Origin: Costus lasius
Taxonomy: Eukaryota; Streptophyta; Magnoliopsida; Zingiberales; Costaceae
NCBI GenBank assembly: GCA_027563935.2
Contig: CM050450.1
Location: forward strand, 32,971,439-33,035,438
Direction: 5' to 3'
DNA length: 64,000 bases
Shown: one piece after another, positions 1-12,300 of the stretch
How the letters are laid out: the number at the start of each line of letters is the position of its first letter
Position numbering within the stretch: position 1 is the stretch's first letter
The notes under the pieces: generated by a model
Databases searched by the model: none
Seen by the model: the letters and a program-made list of their open reading frames with translations, nothing else
Told to the model about the DNA's origin: nothing
Made by a program: the position numbers and the translations under genes

Positions 1-733
1 CTATGACCACATCGCTTGTTTACTGCTTTTGATATCTGTTAAAGCATGCCTGGATGTGTTTTATCGTTTTGTTATCACTATAGGATTGCATGCCTGTAAT
101 GTTAGACAAAAGATAAAACTGAGAGGATGAGACCTCAAAAGCCCTCAAAAATAATATCAAGTCTATAGCCTTCTGACGCGTAGCCCTCGTCAAGCTATCA
201 ATCAGTGATGTTGTGCACTGTTTCCCACCCTCGTGGGAAACACCCACTTATCTTTAGAAGGCGTGTGGCAGCAATGGTTTCCCCAGTCCAGTTAAAACTC
301 TGGGCGTGCCTTCACAAGGAAATTGTTGGCCCTGGGCATAACGGTCTGGATAGACTTGACTAGTTTTTCATATGTGGTGGCCACATGATGGAACTCTAGA
401 GGCAGCCTTGAGAGGTTAAGGTTTTGTGTTGTTCCAGCCCTAGCTAGGCACAAAATGCTTGAACTGTCTTGATAAGGGGAATTGCTAGGGTGCAATCGGC
501 CAGTGTGCCCACCTTAAGAAGCATGGGTCACTTTGTGCATCTGATCCCACCCTCGTGGGACGCGAAGCCTCATGTGGAATAAGGATCCCATCTCACTAGG
601 AAATCTCAGATTTCCTGATTGACTTTGTGGTTTGTCAATTCGATTAATATAGTGAGAGTCATAATCATTTAATGCAAGTCCAGATTAAATGATTCAAAGT
701 AGTACTAATCTGCTTTCTTGGTTATTGTAGATC
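1..733 (+). other. 3' part of the untranslated leader of element A
   Basis: No gene is present here. The stretch matches, in inverse orientation, 53080-53640 of element H, and its layout resembles the leader of the younger family (shared CCTTCTGACGCG and ATATCAAG motifs). Two hairpins have the same CCTC loop. At 220-241 the stem is GTTTCCCAC/GTGGGAAAC and at 545-560 it is TCCCAC/GTGGGA. A branch-point-like TACTAAT (703-709), a T-rich run and TAG (728-730) lie just before the gag ATG and look like a 3' splice site. Confidence 0.75.
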
Positions 734-1245
734 AATGGCTACGAACAATAGCAGATGGTCACTATGATCTATCCTGGAAAAGGATAAGTTGGTTGGATCC
801 AACTTGATGGACTGGTATCGGAACTTGAGGATTGTCCTTAAGCTCTAGAGGAAGCTCTATGTCCTTGAGCAGTCTATTCCACAGCCACTTCCATGCTCGG
901 CCTCAGCGGCTGAGAAGGATGCTTTTGATAAGCATCAGGCTGATACTTTGGAGGTTGCTAATTTGATGCTAACCAACATGTCGCCTGAATTTAGAGGGCA
1001 ATATGAATCTAAGAGTGCTTTTGAGATTATTTATAATCTAAGGCAGCTCTTCAATGAATTGGTTGAGCTCAACCCTCCCAAAGTAGTCATTCAGTGTGGT
1101 GAACCGAAAGGTTTAACCAAGGAACTGAAACTAAAGATGGAAGGATCAGGAATAATAGGTGCTATTCATGTGGAGGGCCACCTCACATGTTGAAGGACAT
1201 GGTGCGACTTCATAACGAGGAGAAGAGAAGCAGGGCTTCGTCTTC
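734..1245 (+). pseudogene. A: gag pseudogene
   Basis: The start is taken at ATG 734, at the same place relative to the acceptor-like TAG as gag in the younger copies. The residues around 780-1060 resemble the gag N-terminus of the young family (a W-Y-x-N-L-R-I-V-L block, then a KLYVLE-like block). The frame is broken by TGA at 764 (a CGA to TGA type change) and by TAG at 865. After about residue 110 roughly 100 residues expected in gag are missing, and the sequence jumps to a degenerate zinc-knuckle region near 1160-1195 (C-x2-C then H, last Cys lost). It would have encoded the RNA-binding capsid protein. It is non-functional. Confidence 0.75.
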
Positions 1246-1860
1246 TAGCTCAGGTATTTATGTTACCGAAGTCAACCTTTCTACTTCTATGTCATGGGTA
1301 TTGGATACTACATGCGGAGCTCATATTTGTACAAATATATAGGGGCTCAAGAAAAGTAGATCGGTGCGGCCTGGAGAGATTGACCTACGTGTTAGAAACG
1401 GAGCACAGGTTGCTGCTGTTGCCGTAGGACTTTTGATGCTCTCCCTGCCTTCTGCCTTCTATTGCCGTAGGACTTTTGAAATAAAAGAGGACTCTTGTTC
1501 TTTTTCATTTGCAAATGTGTTTTATGGGAAGGGTACCTTGTGCAATGGATTATATGTCTTGGACATGGATAACTCTATATGTAACATAAATCATAAAAGG
1601 ATCAAACTGAGTGGTTCAGTTGGTGCGTACCTTTGGCATTGTCGATTAGCCCATATAAACAAGAATCACATTTAACAACTTCATGCAAATGATTGTTAGA
1701 TTCAACCTCCTTGGAGGAGTTTGATACTTGTGAGCCTTGTTTATTAGGGAAGATGACAAAAGCGTCATTCACCAAGATTGGTGAGAGGGCAGGTGGTTTA
1801 TTGGATCTCATACATAGCGATGTGTGTGGGCCATTCAATAAACAAGCCAGAGGAGGGTAC
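1246..1860 (+). pseudogene. A: protease and N-terminal integrase pseudogene
   Basis: An aspartic protease-type motif (VLDTTCGAHIC) is readable near 1296-1330, then a block similar to the DLRVGNGARVAAVAVG region of the young copies. The GAG-pre-integrase H-x4-H pair (near 1637) and the CEPC pair (near 1732) of the integrase zinc finger are still seen, then the first catalytic block HSDVCGPF. A TAG interrupts the protease frame near 1339 (CAG to TAG by comparison with the young copies), and other stops and frame changes follow. Solo LTR G interrupts the integrase core exactly after 1860. Confidence 0.8.
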
Positions 1861-3819
1861 TGTTGGTGTATATGCCCTAGGACCTAGTTTTGGTCAACTT
1901 ATGTACTACTTGACACTGATATTTATATATCATTCTGGCATTGTCATTATCATTGTTTGACTACACCTGCGATTGTGTACTTACATGATAATGTCCCTGG
2001 AGACAGATTGGATCTGTGCTCGAATTATAATCCCCAGTCGATGTACCTTAGTGGATATGGGACAGCTATGGTACTTGAGAGACTGGTATGTGGACTGGTT
2101 AGGCACGTGGTGCTAACGCAGACACATGGGTATATCATTGGGGATATACTGGATAGACCCGCTATGAGGCTATGACTTGGTGTCATGAGTTATCCTCATA
2201 AGTGACAGGAGATGCATTGATCCCTTGACTTGAGGTCATTGATCATTCTATATGATTAGGGACTTGCTTTGATACAACCTAACACCTTGCCGTAGCTGGG
2301 AGGTCATAACGGTTGTTATTGAGCATGTCACGACCCATATGAGAAGATCAATGGACAGACATAGGATTTGCCCCTTCCCTAAGGAAGTATGATATCCATG
2401 GAGCTCCTTTATGGTTCTATGACTGAGAGTGTATGGCCATACCCAGGTGAGAACCTGTTTTACTCATAGCCATGTGATTGGATGAAAACAAGTGGTGACA
2501 TACTTGTCCAATCGGATATCAGTTCGGCAAAAAGACTGTAATGCATCTGTACCTAGTTGCGATGATGGGGATGTCGATGTCGATATCCATTCCAATGACC
2601 TGGGTAGTAGCGATGCACTGCTAGGTACCACTCACTGCTTGTGATGACCTCTGGTCAGCACTGCCAGCGTCAGAAGAACCTACAGGGTCGCACACCTTGA
2701 TACTTGAGTTCTCGTATTGATCGGGAAGCCTTATGATCGAGTTATTGGATAACTCGGATCTAATTGGGAGATTTCATCAGCGCCAATGGGCCTGATGAGA
2801 TGGAAGAATGTTATTGGAGCCAAACTTCATTTTTGGCAGGTTGACCCGTATTTGACCATGGTTGGTCACATTTGGATTAGGGTTGCATTGGATTGGATCC
2901 AAGTGCTTAATCAACCTATGCAATGATGTTTGGGCTAGCTTATTATCCAATGAGGCCCAATAACAAGTTCTCATGAAGAGATGAGAGGCTAAAAGGGTAT
3001 AATGGGGAGAAACATGAACCATTAGGCGCCTAGGGGCATAATGGGGTCATGTTGGCGCCTTTGCTTCATTATGGAAGTAAAGGGCGCCTCCCCCTCTCTT
3101 CCTAGGATGGAATGCATGCCTCTATGGCATTGCTTGAGACGCAAGGCAAGGCCTTGGCGCACAAGGAAAGGCGTGGGAACAAAAGGTAAGGTTGAATGAG
3201 AATTATGGAAATGTCTTGGAGACTTTCCTTATCTCAAACCTCCTCATCCTAGCCCTACACTTGTCATGATCCTAGCCATTACCCTAACCGCCTCTTGCCC
3301 TATAAATATGACCCTAGTCACCCCCTCTTGTGGGTAATCAATCCTTGAAGGCGTGAACACAAGAGGAGGGGCGAAAGGCTTGGGACAAGGGCGCATCTTC
3401 TTCCATAACCACGAGTTTCTTCCCTTCTTCCTCCTTGGCGCAAGAGAAGGAAAGGCTTGGTGGCGTTCTCCCTTCTCCTCTCTTCTTCTTCAATTGGCGC
3501 TTCTACCTTGGAGGTGGCGCAAGCATTCAAGAAAAGAGCATAAGGCTTGGATCTTCTTCCCGAGGCTAGCACTGGGCGTGGAAGAAGAGGACTCGTGGGA
3601 TCCGTGTGTGTGAGACTGCAGAGGGCGCACGCTTGGGCGCCTATCACGGCATCGACCTCATCTTGCTCTAAGGTATTTCCTAACTCATCGTGTCGACTCC
3701 CTTGCTTGCGATCTTCACTGGGTTTTTGGGACTGGCCTGTTTCGGGGACATTCTTCCGCTGCGAAAAATGTATGTCCATAACTCTGAAAATTGTAAAATG
3801 TCCCCGGGGTTTCCCAACA
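1861..3819 (+). mobile_element. G: solo LTR of the A family
   Basis: A 1959-bp sequence starts TGTTGGTGTATATG and ends GGTTTCCCAACA (TG...CA). It is flanked by a perfect 5-bp duplication GGTAC (1856-1860 and 3820-3824). There is no primer site, coding region or second LTR, so this is a solo LTR left by LTR-LTR recombination after insertion into A's integrase. It contains a TATA box (3301-3308) and, near its end, an AG/GTATTT donor-like site (3671-3678). Open frames inside it are not genes. Confidence 0.93.
3301..3308 (+). promoter_or_regulatory. TATA box of LTR G
   Basis: TATAAATA within the solo LTR is placed like the TATA boxes of LTRs A (TATATAAA, 52777-52784) and H (55056-55063, minus strand). 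It is the likely U3/R promoter. Activity is inferred. Confidence 0.55.
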
Positions 3820-4544
3820 GGTACAACTACTTCATCACATTTACTGATGACTTCAGTAGATACAGTTATGTCTATTTGATGAGACATAAGTCAGAATCCT
3901 TTCAGAAATTGAAGGAGTTCATACATGAAGTAGAGAACCAGCTTGGTAGATCTATAAAGGCTCTTCGATAAGATCGTGGTGGAGAGTACCTGAGCGGTGA
4001 GTTCTTTGACTATCTTAGAGAGTGTGGGATACTATCCCAACTCACTCCTCCTGGAACACTTCAATGGAATGGTGTGCCTGAGAGGAGAAATCGTACCTTG
4101 TTGGACATGGTTCGATCTATGATGAGTCATGCAACTCTACCACCCTCATTCTGGGGTCATGCACTTGAGACAGCTTCTCTCATTCTGAATAATGTTCCAT
4201 CTAAGAGTGTCTCCAAGATTCCGTACAAGGTATGGAGTGGGAGACGCCCGAATCTCTCTTTTATCAGAGTCTAGGGATTTGAGGCTTATGTCAAACGTCA
4301 GGATTCTAGCAAGCTAGAACCCAGATCTGATAAATGCGTGTTTGTGGGATATCCTAAGGAAACTAAAGGATATCACTTCTATGTTCCCAGCGAGAACAAA
4401 GTTTTTGTTGCTCGAGGTGCTGTCTTTCTAGAGAAAGAATTTCTCATGAAAGAAGTCAGTGGGAGGAAGTTTGACTTGGACGAGGTCCAAGTGCAACCAC
4501 AAGACACTGAGGTGGAACCTGAGCCACTTGCACCGGTTGCTAGG
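3820..4544 (+). pseudogene. A: C-terminal integrase pseudogene
   Basis: Integrase resumes after the GGTAC duplication with the FITFTDDFSRYSYVYLMRHK block, then the DRGGEY block and the SGV-like PERRNRTLLDM block (usual catalytic Glu region). Stops are TAA near 3970 and TAG at 4273; the latter replaces the Trp of the IxxWG-EAYVK block. The linker to RT begins near 4440. Element E interrupts at 4544, and the duplicated CTAGG is 4540-4544. Confidence 0.85.
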
Positions 4545-4791
4545 TGTTGGGGTATGCTCTTAAGGCTAATGTTTGAGGCCTTGGGATTATATCAGTATCA
4601 TGTATAAACTCTATGTTTATAAAGGCAATGGTTGTTATTCAGGTTGTTACATTATCTGCTGCAATGTGTATACTTCTGAATAATGTCTCAATGATGTTCA
4701 GCTAGGCTGACATGCAGTGTAGTCCTTAGTCAAAATATCTTGGTGAACATGAGACAACCTTGATATGATTGAGACTAATATGTGTTCTAAT
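4545..4791 (+). repeat. E: 5' LTR, first part
   Basis: Begins TGTTGGGGTATGC directly after the CTAGG duplication and matches 48288-48534 of the 3' LTR. It ends at the insertion point of F, whose duplicated target CTAAT is 4787-4791. It continues at 22935. Confidence 0.95.
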
Positions 4792-6450
4792 TGAAAGGTT
4801 CCCCTGTAACTAGGGGGCGAAACCCAGATAGGTGGCGCATAAAAATTTTGCAAGCGGAAGCATGGGTTTCAATAGATCTTTTGCAAATATATGATCAACT
4901 TGTTCGAGTATGGATTCATACCATTGCCATTGGTTCGATTGGCGTCTAGGAAGAAGATGGCGACAGGGCTCTCCTCCAAAGCGCCGCACACAAGATGATC
5001 AACGGCTTGCTCCTTGGACGCTCCTTGTGCTAGCAAGGATCTCCAAGTGACCTTGTCGTGTAAGGGATGAGGTGCTTGGCCGAATTTCCTCCAAGTCGTG
5101 AGTCTCCTTCACCACGAGAGAAAAGTCGTCCAGAGAGATAGGCGAGCGGCGAGAATAGGGCTTCTATCTTCGAACAAGAAGCGTGGTCTCTTTTGAGATC
5201 ATGGTTTCTAAAATTAGAAACCACACCCCACGTTCTCTCATTCACGCCAAGTGAATGAATCGCAACATGCCCCCTTTGAACCATGCGCTCAATTAATGAG
5301 CGGTTCAAGTTGATTTGGTTTAAAAACCAAATAAACCAAGCAATTAGTCCAGATTACCTTAAACCCTAAGGTTCAAGATCTGACCGTTCATCTCCTGATA
5401 CTCTTGATCTTACCGATCTAGCATCAACTCTCTCGATCTAAGCTTACCGATCTTAAGCCCTAATCAATCAAACATGATCAGACCAGATCTCACTTACAAT
5501 CAGAGATTAAATCCCTTTAAACTGAACTCAAACAATTCAGTCCACACGATCTGACTTAAGTAAGCCATATCATCAAATTGTGCGACCCTAAGGGTTTCCT
5601 TTAAATGTCGGTAACGATAACTTACGTTATCACGATCAGTGAGGGGTATCTAGCAACACATCACTGTCTCCCGATATAAAAGAAAGAGTCTTCCAAGACT
5701 ACACCCAAACCACAGCACAAGTGTGAATCCACTTCACCAGGCATACATGTTTCCTTTGCCACTGGATGTTCTTATTGGACAAGCGTGTCAAGCCTGTAGC
5801 TCCAATATGATGAGCATGATTAGATCAGATGAACATAGTCACCTGGGTATGGCCATACACTTTCTCAATCATCTCATCCAGGGGGGCCCCTTTAGAACAT
5901 CACACTCCAAACAAGGAGACAGCAATCCTATATCTATCACTAGTGTCCTAACCTGACTCAAGCTCACCATCCAAGATAGTCTATAACCATTATGTTTCAA
6001 AATGATATTGAACTACCTCAAAACAATGACAATCATCATTTAGAAACACAAGTGATCTCAAGTCAGAGGACATGTGCCACTTGTTGCAAACAAGGATTAT
6101 TCACATTGTGACAAGCAATTGAATATCCTAGTAGGGTCTGTCCAGTACATCCAATGTACCCATGAGTCTACATCTTATTCCATGCTCGAAGCATCCTATA
6201 AGATTAGAACACATATTAGTCTCAATCATATCAAGGCTGTCTCATGTTCGCCAAGATATATCGACTAAGGACTTTACTGCATGTCAGCCCAGCTGAACAG
6301 CATTGAGACATTATTCAGAAGTATATGTATTGCAGCAGATAATATAACAAACTGAATAACAACCATTGCCTTTATAAACATAAGAGTTTATACATGATAC
6401 TGTTACAATCCCAAGGCCTCAAACATTAGCCTTAAGGGCATACCCCAACA
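4792..6450 (-). repeat. F: 3' LTR
   Basis: Bounded on the + strand by TGAAAGG and CCCCAACA, the complement of TG...CA. It pairs with 21271-22929. The polypurine tract AAGTGGGAGAT (minus strand) adjoins it at 6451-6461. Confidence 0.95.
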
Positions 6451-6470
6451 ATCTCCCACTTGCACTTAAT

Positions 6471-7663
6471 CTAATGGTTGAGAAATCTCAAACCCATATT
6501 ATTACAGTGCTTCTCATGCTTCTGCTGCGCCAGAGGCTTTGTAAGCGGGTCAGCCAGATTGTCATCTGTATGAACCTTGCAGACTTTGATCTCGCCACGA
6601 TCAATGATCTCCCTGATCAAGTGAAACCGTCTCTGTATGTGCTTGGACTTCTGGTGCGACCGTGGTTCCTTTGCTTGTGCAATTGCTCCAGTGTTATCAC
6701 AGAAGATAACCAAAGGATCTGCACTCGAAGGAACAACACCAAGTTCTTGAACGAACTTACGAATCCACACTGCCTCCTTGGATGCTTCCGAGGCTGCAAC
6801 ATACTCGGCTTCTGTTGTGGAATCAGCAACGATTGACTGTTTGAAACTTTTCCACACCACTGCTCCTCCATTCAAGCTAAAAACATAGCCTGATTGCGAT
6901 CGGAAATCATCCTGGTCAGACTGGAACGAAGCGTCAGTATATCCTTCTATACTGAGTTCTTCCTGACCTCCATATACCAAGAACATATCTTTGGTCCTCC
7001 GAAGATATTTTAAAATGTTCTTGACTGCAATCCAGTGCGCCATACCTGGATTACTTTGGAACCGACTGGTCACGCTTAACCCGTAAGCGACGTCTGGGCG
7101 AGTACACAACATCGCATACATAATGGATCCAATAGCCGAAGCATAAGGCATATTGTCCATTTCATCTTTCTCAGTCTGTGTTTGTGGACACTGACTCTTC
7201 GAAAGATTCAGACCATGTCTGACTGGAAGATATCCTCTTTTAGAATTCTCTAAATGGAATCTCTCCAGGACTTTATCGATGTAAGTACTCTGGCACAGCC
7301 CGAGAAGCCTCTTAGATCTATCCCTGTAGATCTTCACACCTAATACATAGGCTGCTTCTTCTAAATCTTTCATCTGGAAACTTTTTCTTAACCATGCTTT
7401 AACCGCATGCATTTCAGGAATATCGTTTCCAATGATCAAGATATCATCGACGTAGAGGACTAGGAAAGTAATCACGCTCCCACTAAACCTCTTATATACA
7501 CACGGGTCATCCTCGTTCTTGATGAAACCAAATTCAGAGATTGATTCATCAAAACGAATATTCCAGCTTCTCGATGCTTGTTTAAGTCCATAAATAGACT
7601 TCTTTAACTTGCATATTTTATGACGATCTGATGGATTAGTGAAACCTTCAGGTTGTGTCATAT
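6471..7663 (-). CDS. F: gag-pol, C-terminal part (RT, RNase H), separated by insertion I
   Basis: The last 397 codons of the F polyprotein. It starts inside RT at the YMTQPEGF block, has the YVDD catalytic motif of reverse transcriptase and then RNase H with Asp (GYTDAS), Glu (TTEAEY) and Asp (FCDN). It ends with the family C-terminus and a stop 20 bp from the LTR, so there is no envelope-like gene. Single-residue differences from its sisters include a Gly to Glu change in the DLGEAAYVLG block. The upstream part is at 16748-19436. As it stands it cannot be made as part of the polyprotein. Confidence 0.9.
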
Positions 7664-7668
7664 ACACA

Positions 7669-9348
7669 TGAAGGGACCCCTAGACAAGGGGGTCGAAACC
7701 CTAATAGGTGGCGCAACAATGTCTCTAGCGGAATCTAGGGCTTCTAATAAGATCTTTATATGTCATATAATCAACTTTAGTATGATTGAATAGAAGAAAC
7801 GAATTCATACCATAGCCATTTCAAGATGGCGCCTTGGAAGCAAAAGTTGCAAGCGCCTCTTCTCCAAAGTCTCGCACACAAGATGAACAATGTGCTTCTT
7901 CCTTGGTGCTCCTTGTGCTAGCAAGGTTCCACGGTTGTCTTGCCGAATGGAAAGGAAAGGAGATGATGATTTCTTCTCTTGGCCGAATCCTCCTCAACGT
8001 CAAAGCGTCGCCACACACGAAAAACGTTAAGAGGAATAATCCCGAGTGGCGAGAATAGAGAGCACTCTATTCGGTCGTGAACCATCTCCAAGTGGAGATA
8101 TTGGTTACTAAAAATAGCAACCACGCATCGCCCCAACGTTCACGCCAAGTGAACATGTCGCCACACCTTGAACCATGCGCTCATTTCATGAGCCGGTTCA
8201 ATTTTGGTTCGGTTTAAGAACCAATCAAGCCAAGCAATCAAGTCTAGATCTCAAATAAACCCTAAGGCTCCAGATCTAACCGTTCATCTCTTGATGCTTC
8301 TGATCTGACCAATCTAGCATCCATTCTCTCGATCGAAGCTTACCGATCTCAAGCCCTAATCAATCAAACATGATCAGACTAGATCTCACTTACAATCAGA
8401 GATAAAAACCTTTTAAACTGAACCTAACCAATTCAGTCCACTCGATCTGACTTAAGTAAGCCATATCATCAAATTGTGCGACCCTGAGGGTTTCCTTTAA
8501 ATGTCGGTAACGATAACTCACGTTATCACGATCAGTGAGGGGTATCTAGCAACACATCACCGTCTCCCGATATAAAAGAAATAAGTCTTCCAAGACTACA
8601 CCCAAAAACAACACAAGTGTGAATTAACTCACAAGGCATGCATACTTCCTTTGCCACTGGATTGTTCTTATTGGACAAGCGTGTCAAGCTTGTAATTCCA
8701 ATATGATGAGCATGATTAGATCAGATGAACACTGTCATCTGGGTATGGCCATACTCTTTTCTCAATCATCTCATCCAGGGGGCCCCTTTAGAACATCACA
8801 CTCCTTAAACAAGGAGACGGCAATCCTATGTCTATCACTAGTGCCCTAACTTGACTCAAGCTCATTATCCAAGATAGTCTATAATCATTATGTTTCAAAT
8901 GACATTGAACTACCTCAAAACAATGACAATCATCATTTAGAAAACACATGTGATCTCAAGTCAGAGGAAATGTGCCACTTGTCATATACAAGGAATATTC
9001 ACATTGTGACAAGCAATTGAATATCCTAGTAGGGTCTGTCCAGCACATCCAATGTACCCATGAGTCTACATCTTATTCCATGCTCGAAGCATCCTATAAG
9101 ATTAGAACACATATTAGTCTTAACCATATCAAGGCTGTCTCATGTTCACCAAGATACATCGACTAAGGACTTAACTGCATGTCAGCCCAGCTGAACAGCT
9201 TTGAGACATTATTCAAAAGAACATATATTGCAGCAGACAATGTAGCTAACTGAATAATAACCATGCCTTTATAAACATAACAGTTTATTACACGATACTG
9301 TTACAATGCCAAGGCCTCAAACATTAGGCTTAAGGGCATACCCCAACA
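7669..9348 (-). repeat. I: 3' LTR
   Basis: On the + strand it runs from TGAAGGGACCCC to CCCCAACA. The polypurine tract (complement ATCTCCCACTT) follows at 9349-9359. Its sequence matches 15068-16747. Confidence 0.95.
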
Positions 9349-9368
9349 ATCTCCCACTTGCACTTAAT

Positions 9369-12300
9369 CTAATGGTTGAGAAATCTCAAACCCATATTAT
9401 TACAGTGCTTCTCATGCTTCTGCTGCGCCAGAGGCTTAATAAGCGGGTCTGCCAGATTGTCATCTGTATGAACCTTGCAGACTTTGATCTCGCCACGATC
9501 TATGATCTCCCTGATCAAATGAAACCGTCTCTGTATGTGCTTGGACTTCTGGTGCGACCGTGGTTCCTTTGCTTGTGCGATTGCTCCAGTGTTATCACAG
9601 AAGATAACCAAAGGATCTGCACTCGAAGGAACAACACCAAGTTCTCTCACGAACTTACGAATCCACACTGCCTCCTTGGATGCTTCCGAGGCTGCAACAT
9701 ACTCGGCTTCTGTTGTGGAATCAGCAACAGTTGACTGTTTGAAACTCTTCCACACCACTGCTCCTCCATTCAAGCTAAAAACATAGCCTGATTGCGATCG
9801 GAAATCATCCTGGTCAGACTGGAACGAAGCGTCAGTATATCCTTCTATACTGAGTTCTTCCTGACCACCATATATCAAGAACATATCTTTGGTCCTCCAT
9901 AGATATTTTAAGATGTTCTTGACTGCAATCCAGTGTGCCTGACCTGGATTACTTTGGAAACGACTGGTCACGCTTAACCCGTAAGCAACGTCTGGGCGAG
10001 TACACAACATCGCATACATAATGGATCCAATAGCCGAAGCATAAGGCGTATTGTCCATTTCATCTTTCTCAGTCTGTGTTTGTGGACACTGACTCTTCGA
10101 AAGACTCAGACCATGTCTGACTGGAAGATATCCTCGTTTAGAATTCTCTAAATGAAATCTCTCCAGGACTTTATCGATGTAAGTACTCTGGCACAGCCCG
10201 AGAAGCCTCTTAGATCTATCCCTGTAGATCTTCACACCTAATACATAGGCTGCTTCTCCTAAATCTTTCATCTGGAAACATTTCCTTAACCATGCCTTCA
10301 CAGCATGCATTTCAGGAATGTCATTTCCAATGATCAAGATATCATCGACGTAGAGGACTAGGAAAGTAATTACGCTCCCACTAAACCTCTTATATACACA
10401 CGGGTCATCTTCGTTCTTGATGAAACCAAATTCAGTGACTGATTCATCAAAACGAATATTCCAGCTTCTCGATGCTTGTTTAAGTCCATAAATAGACTTC
10501 TTTAACTTGCATATCTTATGACGATCTGATGGATTAGTGAAACCCTCTGGTTGTGTCATATACACATCCTCATCCAGATTTCCATTAAGGAAAGCTGTTT
10601 TCACATCCATTTGCCAAATCTCATAATCGTAATATGTAGCTATCGCGAAAAGAATCCGAATAGACTTGAACATAGCTACAGGTGAGAAAGTTTCATCATA
10701 ATCTATCCCGTAGATTTGTTTGAAACCTTTCGCAACTAGCCTGCCTTTATAGGTAACTACGTTACCATCCATGTCAATCTTCTTCTTGAAGATCCACTTA
10801 CAGCCTATAGGGATAACTCCCGGAGGCGGATCAACCAAATCCCAAACTTGGTTATCTGACATGGAGTCCATCTCGGCGCGCATAGCTTCAAGCCATCTCG
10901 CTGACTCCGGTCCACTGACCGCATCCGCATAAGTGAGGGGTTCATCATTATCAATGATGTAGACTCCGTCATAGCGCTCAGGCTGTCGACGAATCCTTCC
11001 CGATCTTCGCGGTTCCCGTGATATCTGAGCCTCAGGTTGTTCAATAACCTGATCTACTGGCTCAGGCTCATCCAACTGTGCTTGAGCACTTTGTCCTTCC
11101 TCTGGATTCTCATCCAGTTTTATTTCTCTCCCACTGGCCTCTTGCAGAAGAAACTCCTTCTCAAGAAAAATGGCCGTCCGAGCAACAAATACCTTGTTCT
11201 CTTTGGGATCGTAGAAATAATAACCCTTAGTTTCCTTAGGGTAACCGACAAAGATACATTTGTCAGATCTGCTCTCTAGTTTCCCAGAGGCGAGCTTTTT
11301 GACATAAGCCTCGCAGTCCCAGATCCTGATAAATGTCAAGCCTGGCTGTTTCCCATACCATAATTCATATGGCGTCTTTGAAACGGCCTTGGATGGCACT
11401 CGGTTTAGTACTTTTGCAGCTGTTTCCAGTGCAAAACCCCAAAAGGAGTATGGAAGAGTAGCCTGACTCATCATAGAACGAACCATATCAAGTAACGTTC
11501 TATTTCTCCTCTCGGACACACCATTCCATTGCGGTGTTCCTGGCGGAGTGAGCTGTGAGATAATCCCACACTCCTTCAGATAGTCAGTAAACGTATGACT
11601 CAAGTATTCTCCACCTCGATCTGAGTGAAGTGCCTTGATATTTCGGCCTAGCTGATTCTGTACTTCATTCTTGAACTCTTTGAACTTGTCAAAAGATTCA
11701 CTCTTATGTCTCATCAGATAGACATAGCCATACCTACTGAAATCATCAGTAAAGGTAATGAAGTACTGATAGCCACCTCTGGCATGTTTACTAAATGGCC
11801 CACACACATCACTGTGTATAAGGTCAAGTAAACCTGAAGCCCTTTGACCTTTGTTAAGAAAAGGTGACTTCGTCATTTTGCCCATCAAACAAGCTTTGCA
11901 TGTATCAATCTCCTTGTAAGAGAATGATCCCAGCAGTCCATGATCATGCAACCGCTTAATGCGTTTCTCGTTAATATGGCCTAAACGACTATGCCATAGC
12001 AAGGTGCTGTCATCAGCATTCTTGGCTTTCTTAATATCAATTTTCTGTATAGAACATTCCATGTCCAACATGTATAACCCATTGTTAATTGAACCAGTTG
12101 CATAAACAATATTATCAAAAGATAAGACACACTTTGAAATATTGCATTCAAAGGAAAATCCCTTCCTGACAAGAGCAGGAATGGAGATAATATTTTTAGT
12201 AATACTGGGAACAAAATAACAATTGTCTAGTTCCAATACAATTCCAGATGGTAAAGAAATGAAATAGTCTCCTACAGCAACAGCAGCAACCCGTGCCCCG

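Noticed and set aside
3318..3887. 189-codon antisense open frame over solo LTR G
   Set aside because: It crosses the LTR end, the target duplication and A's integrase, so it is an accidental frame.
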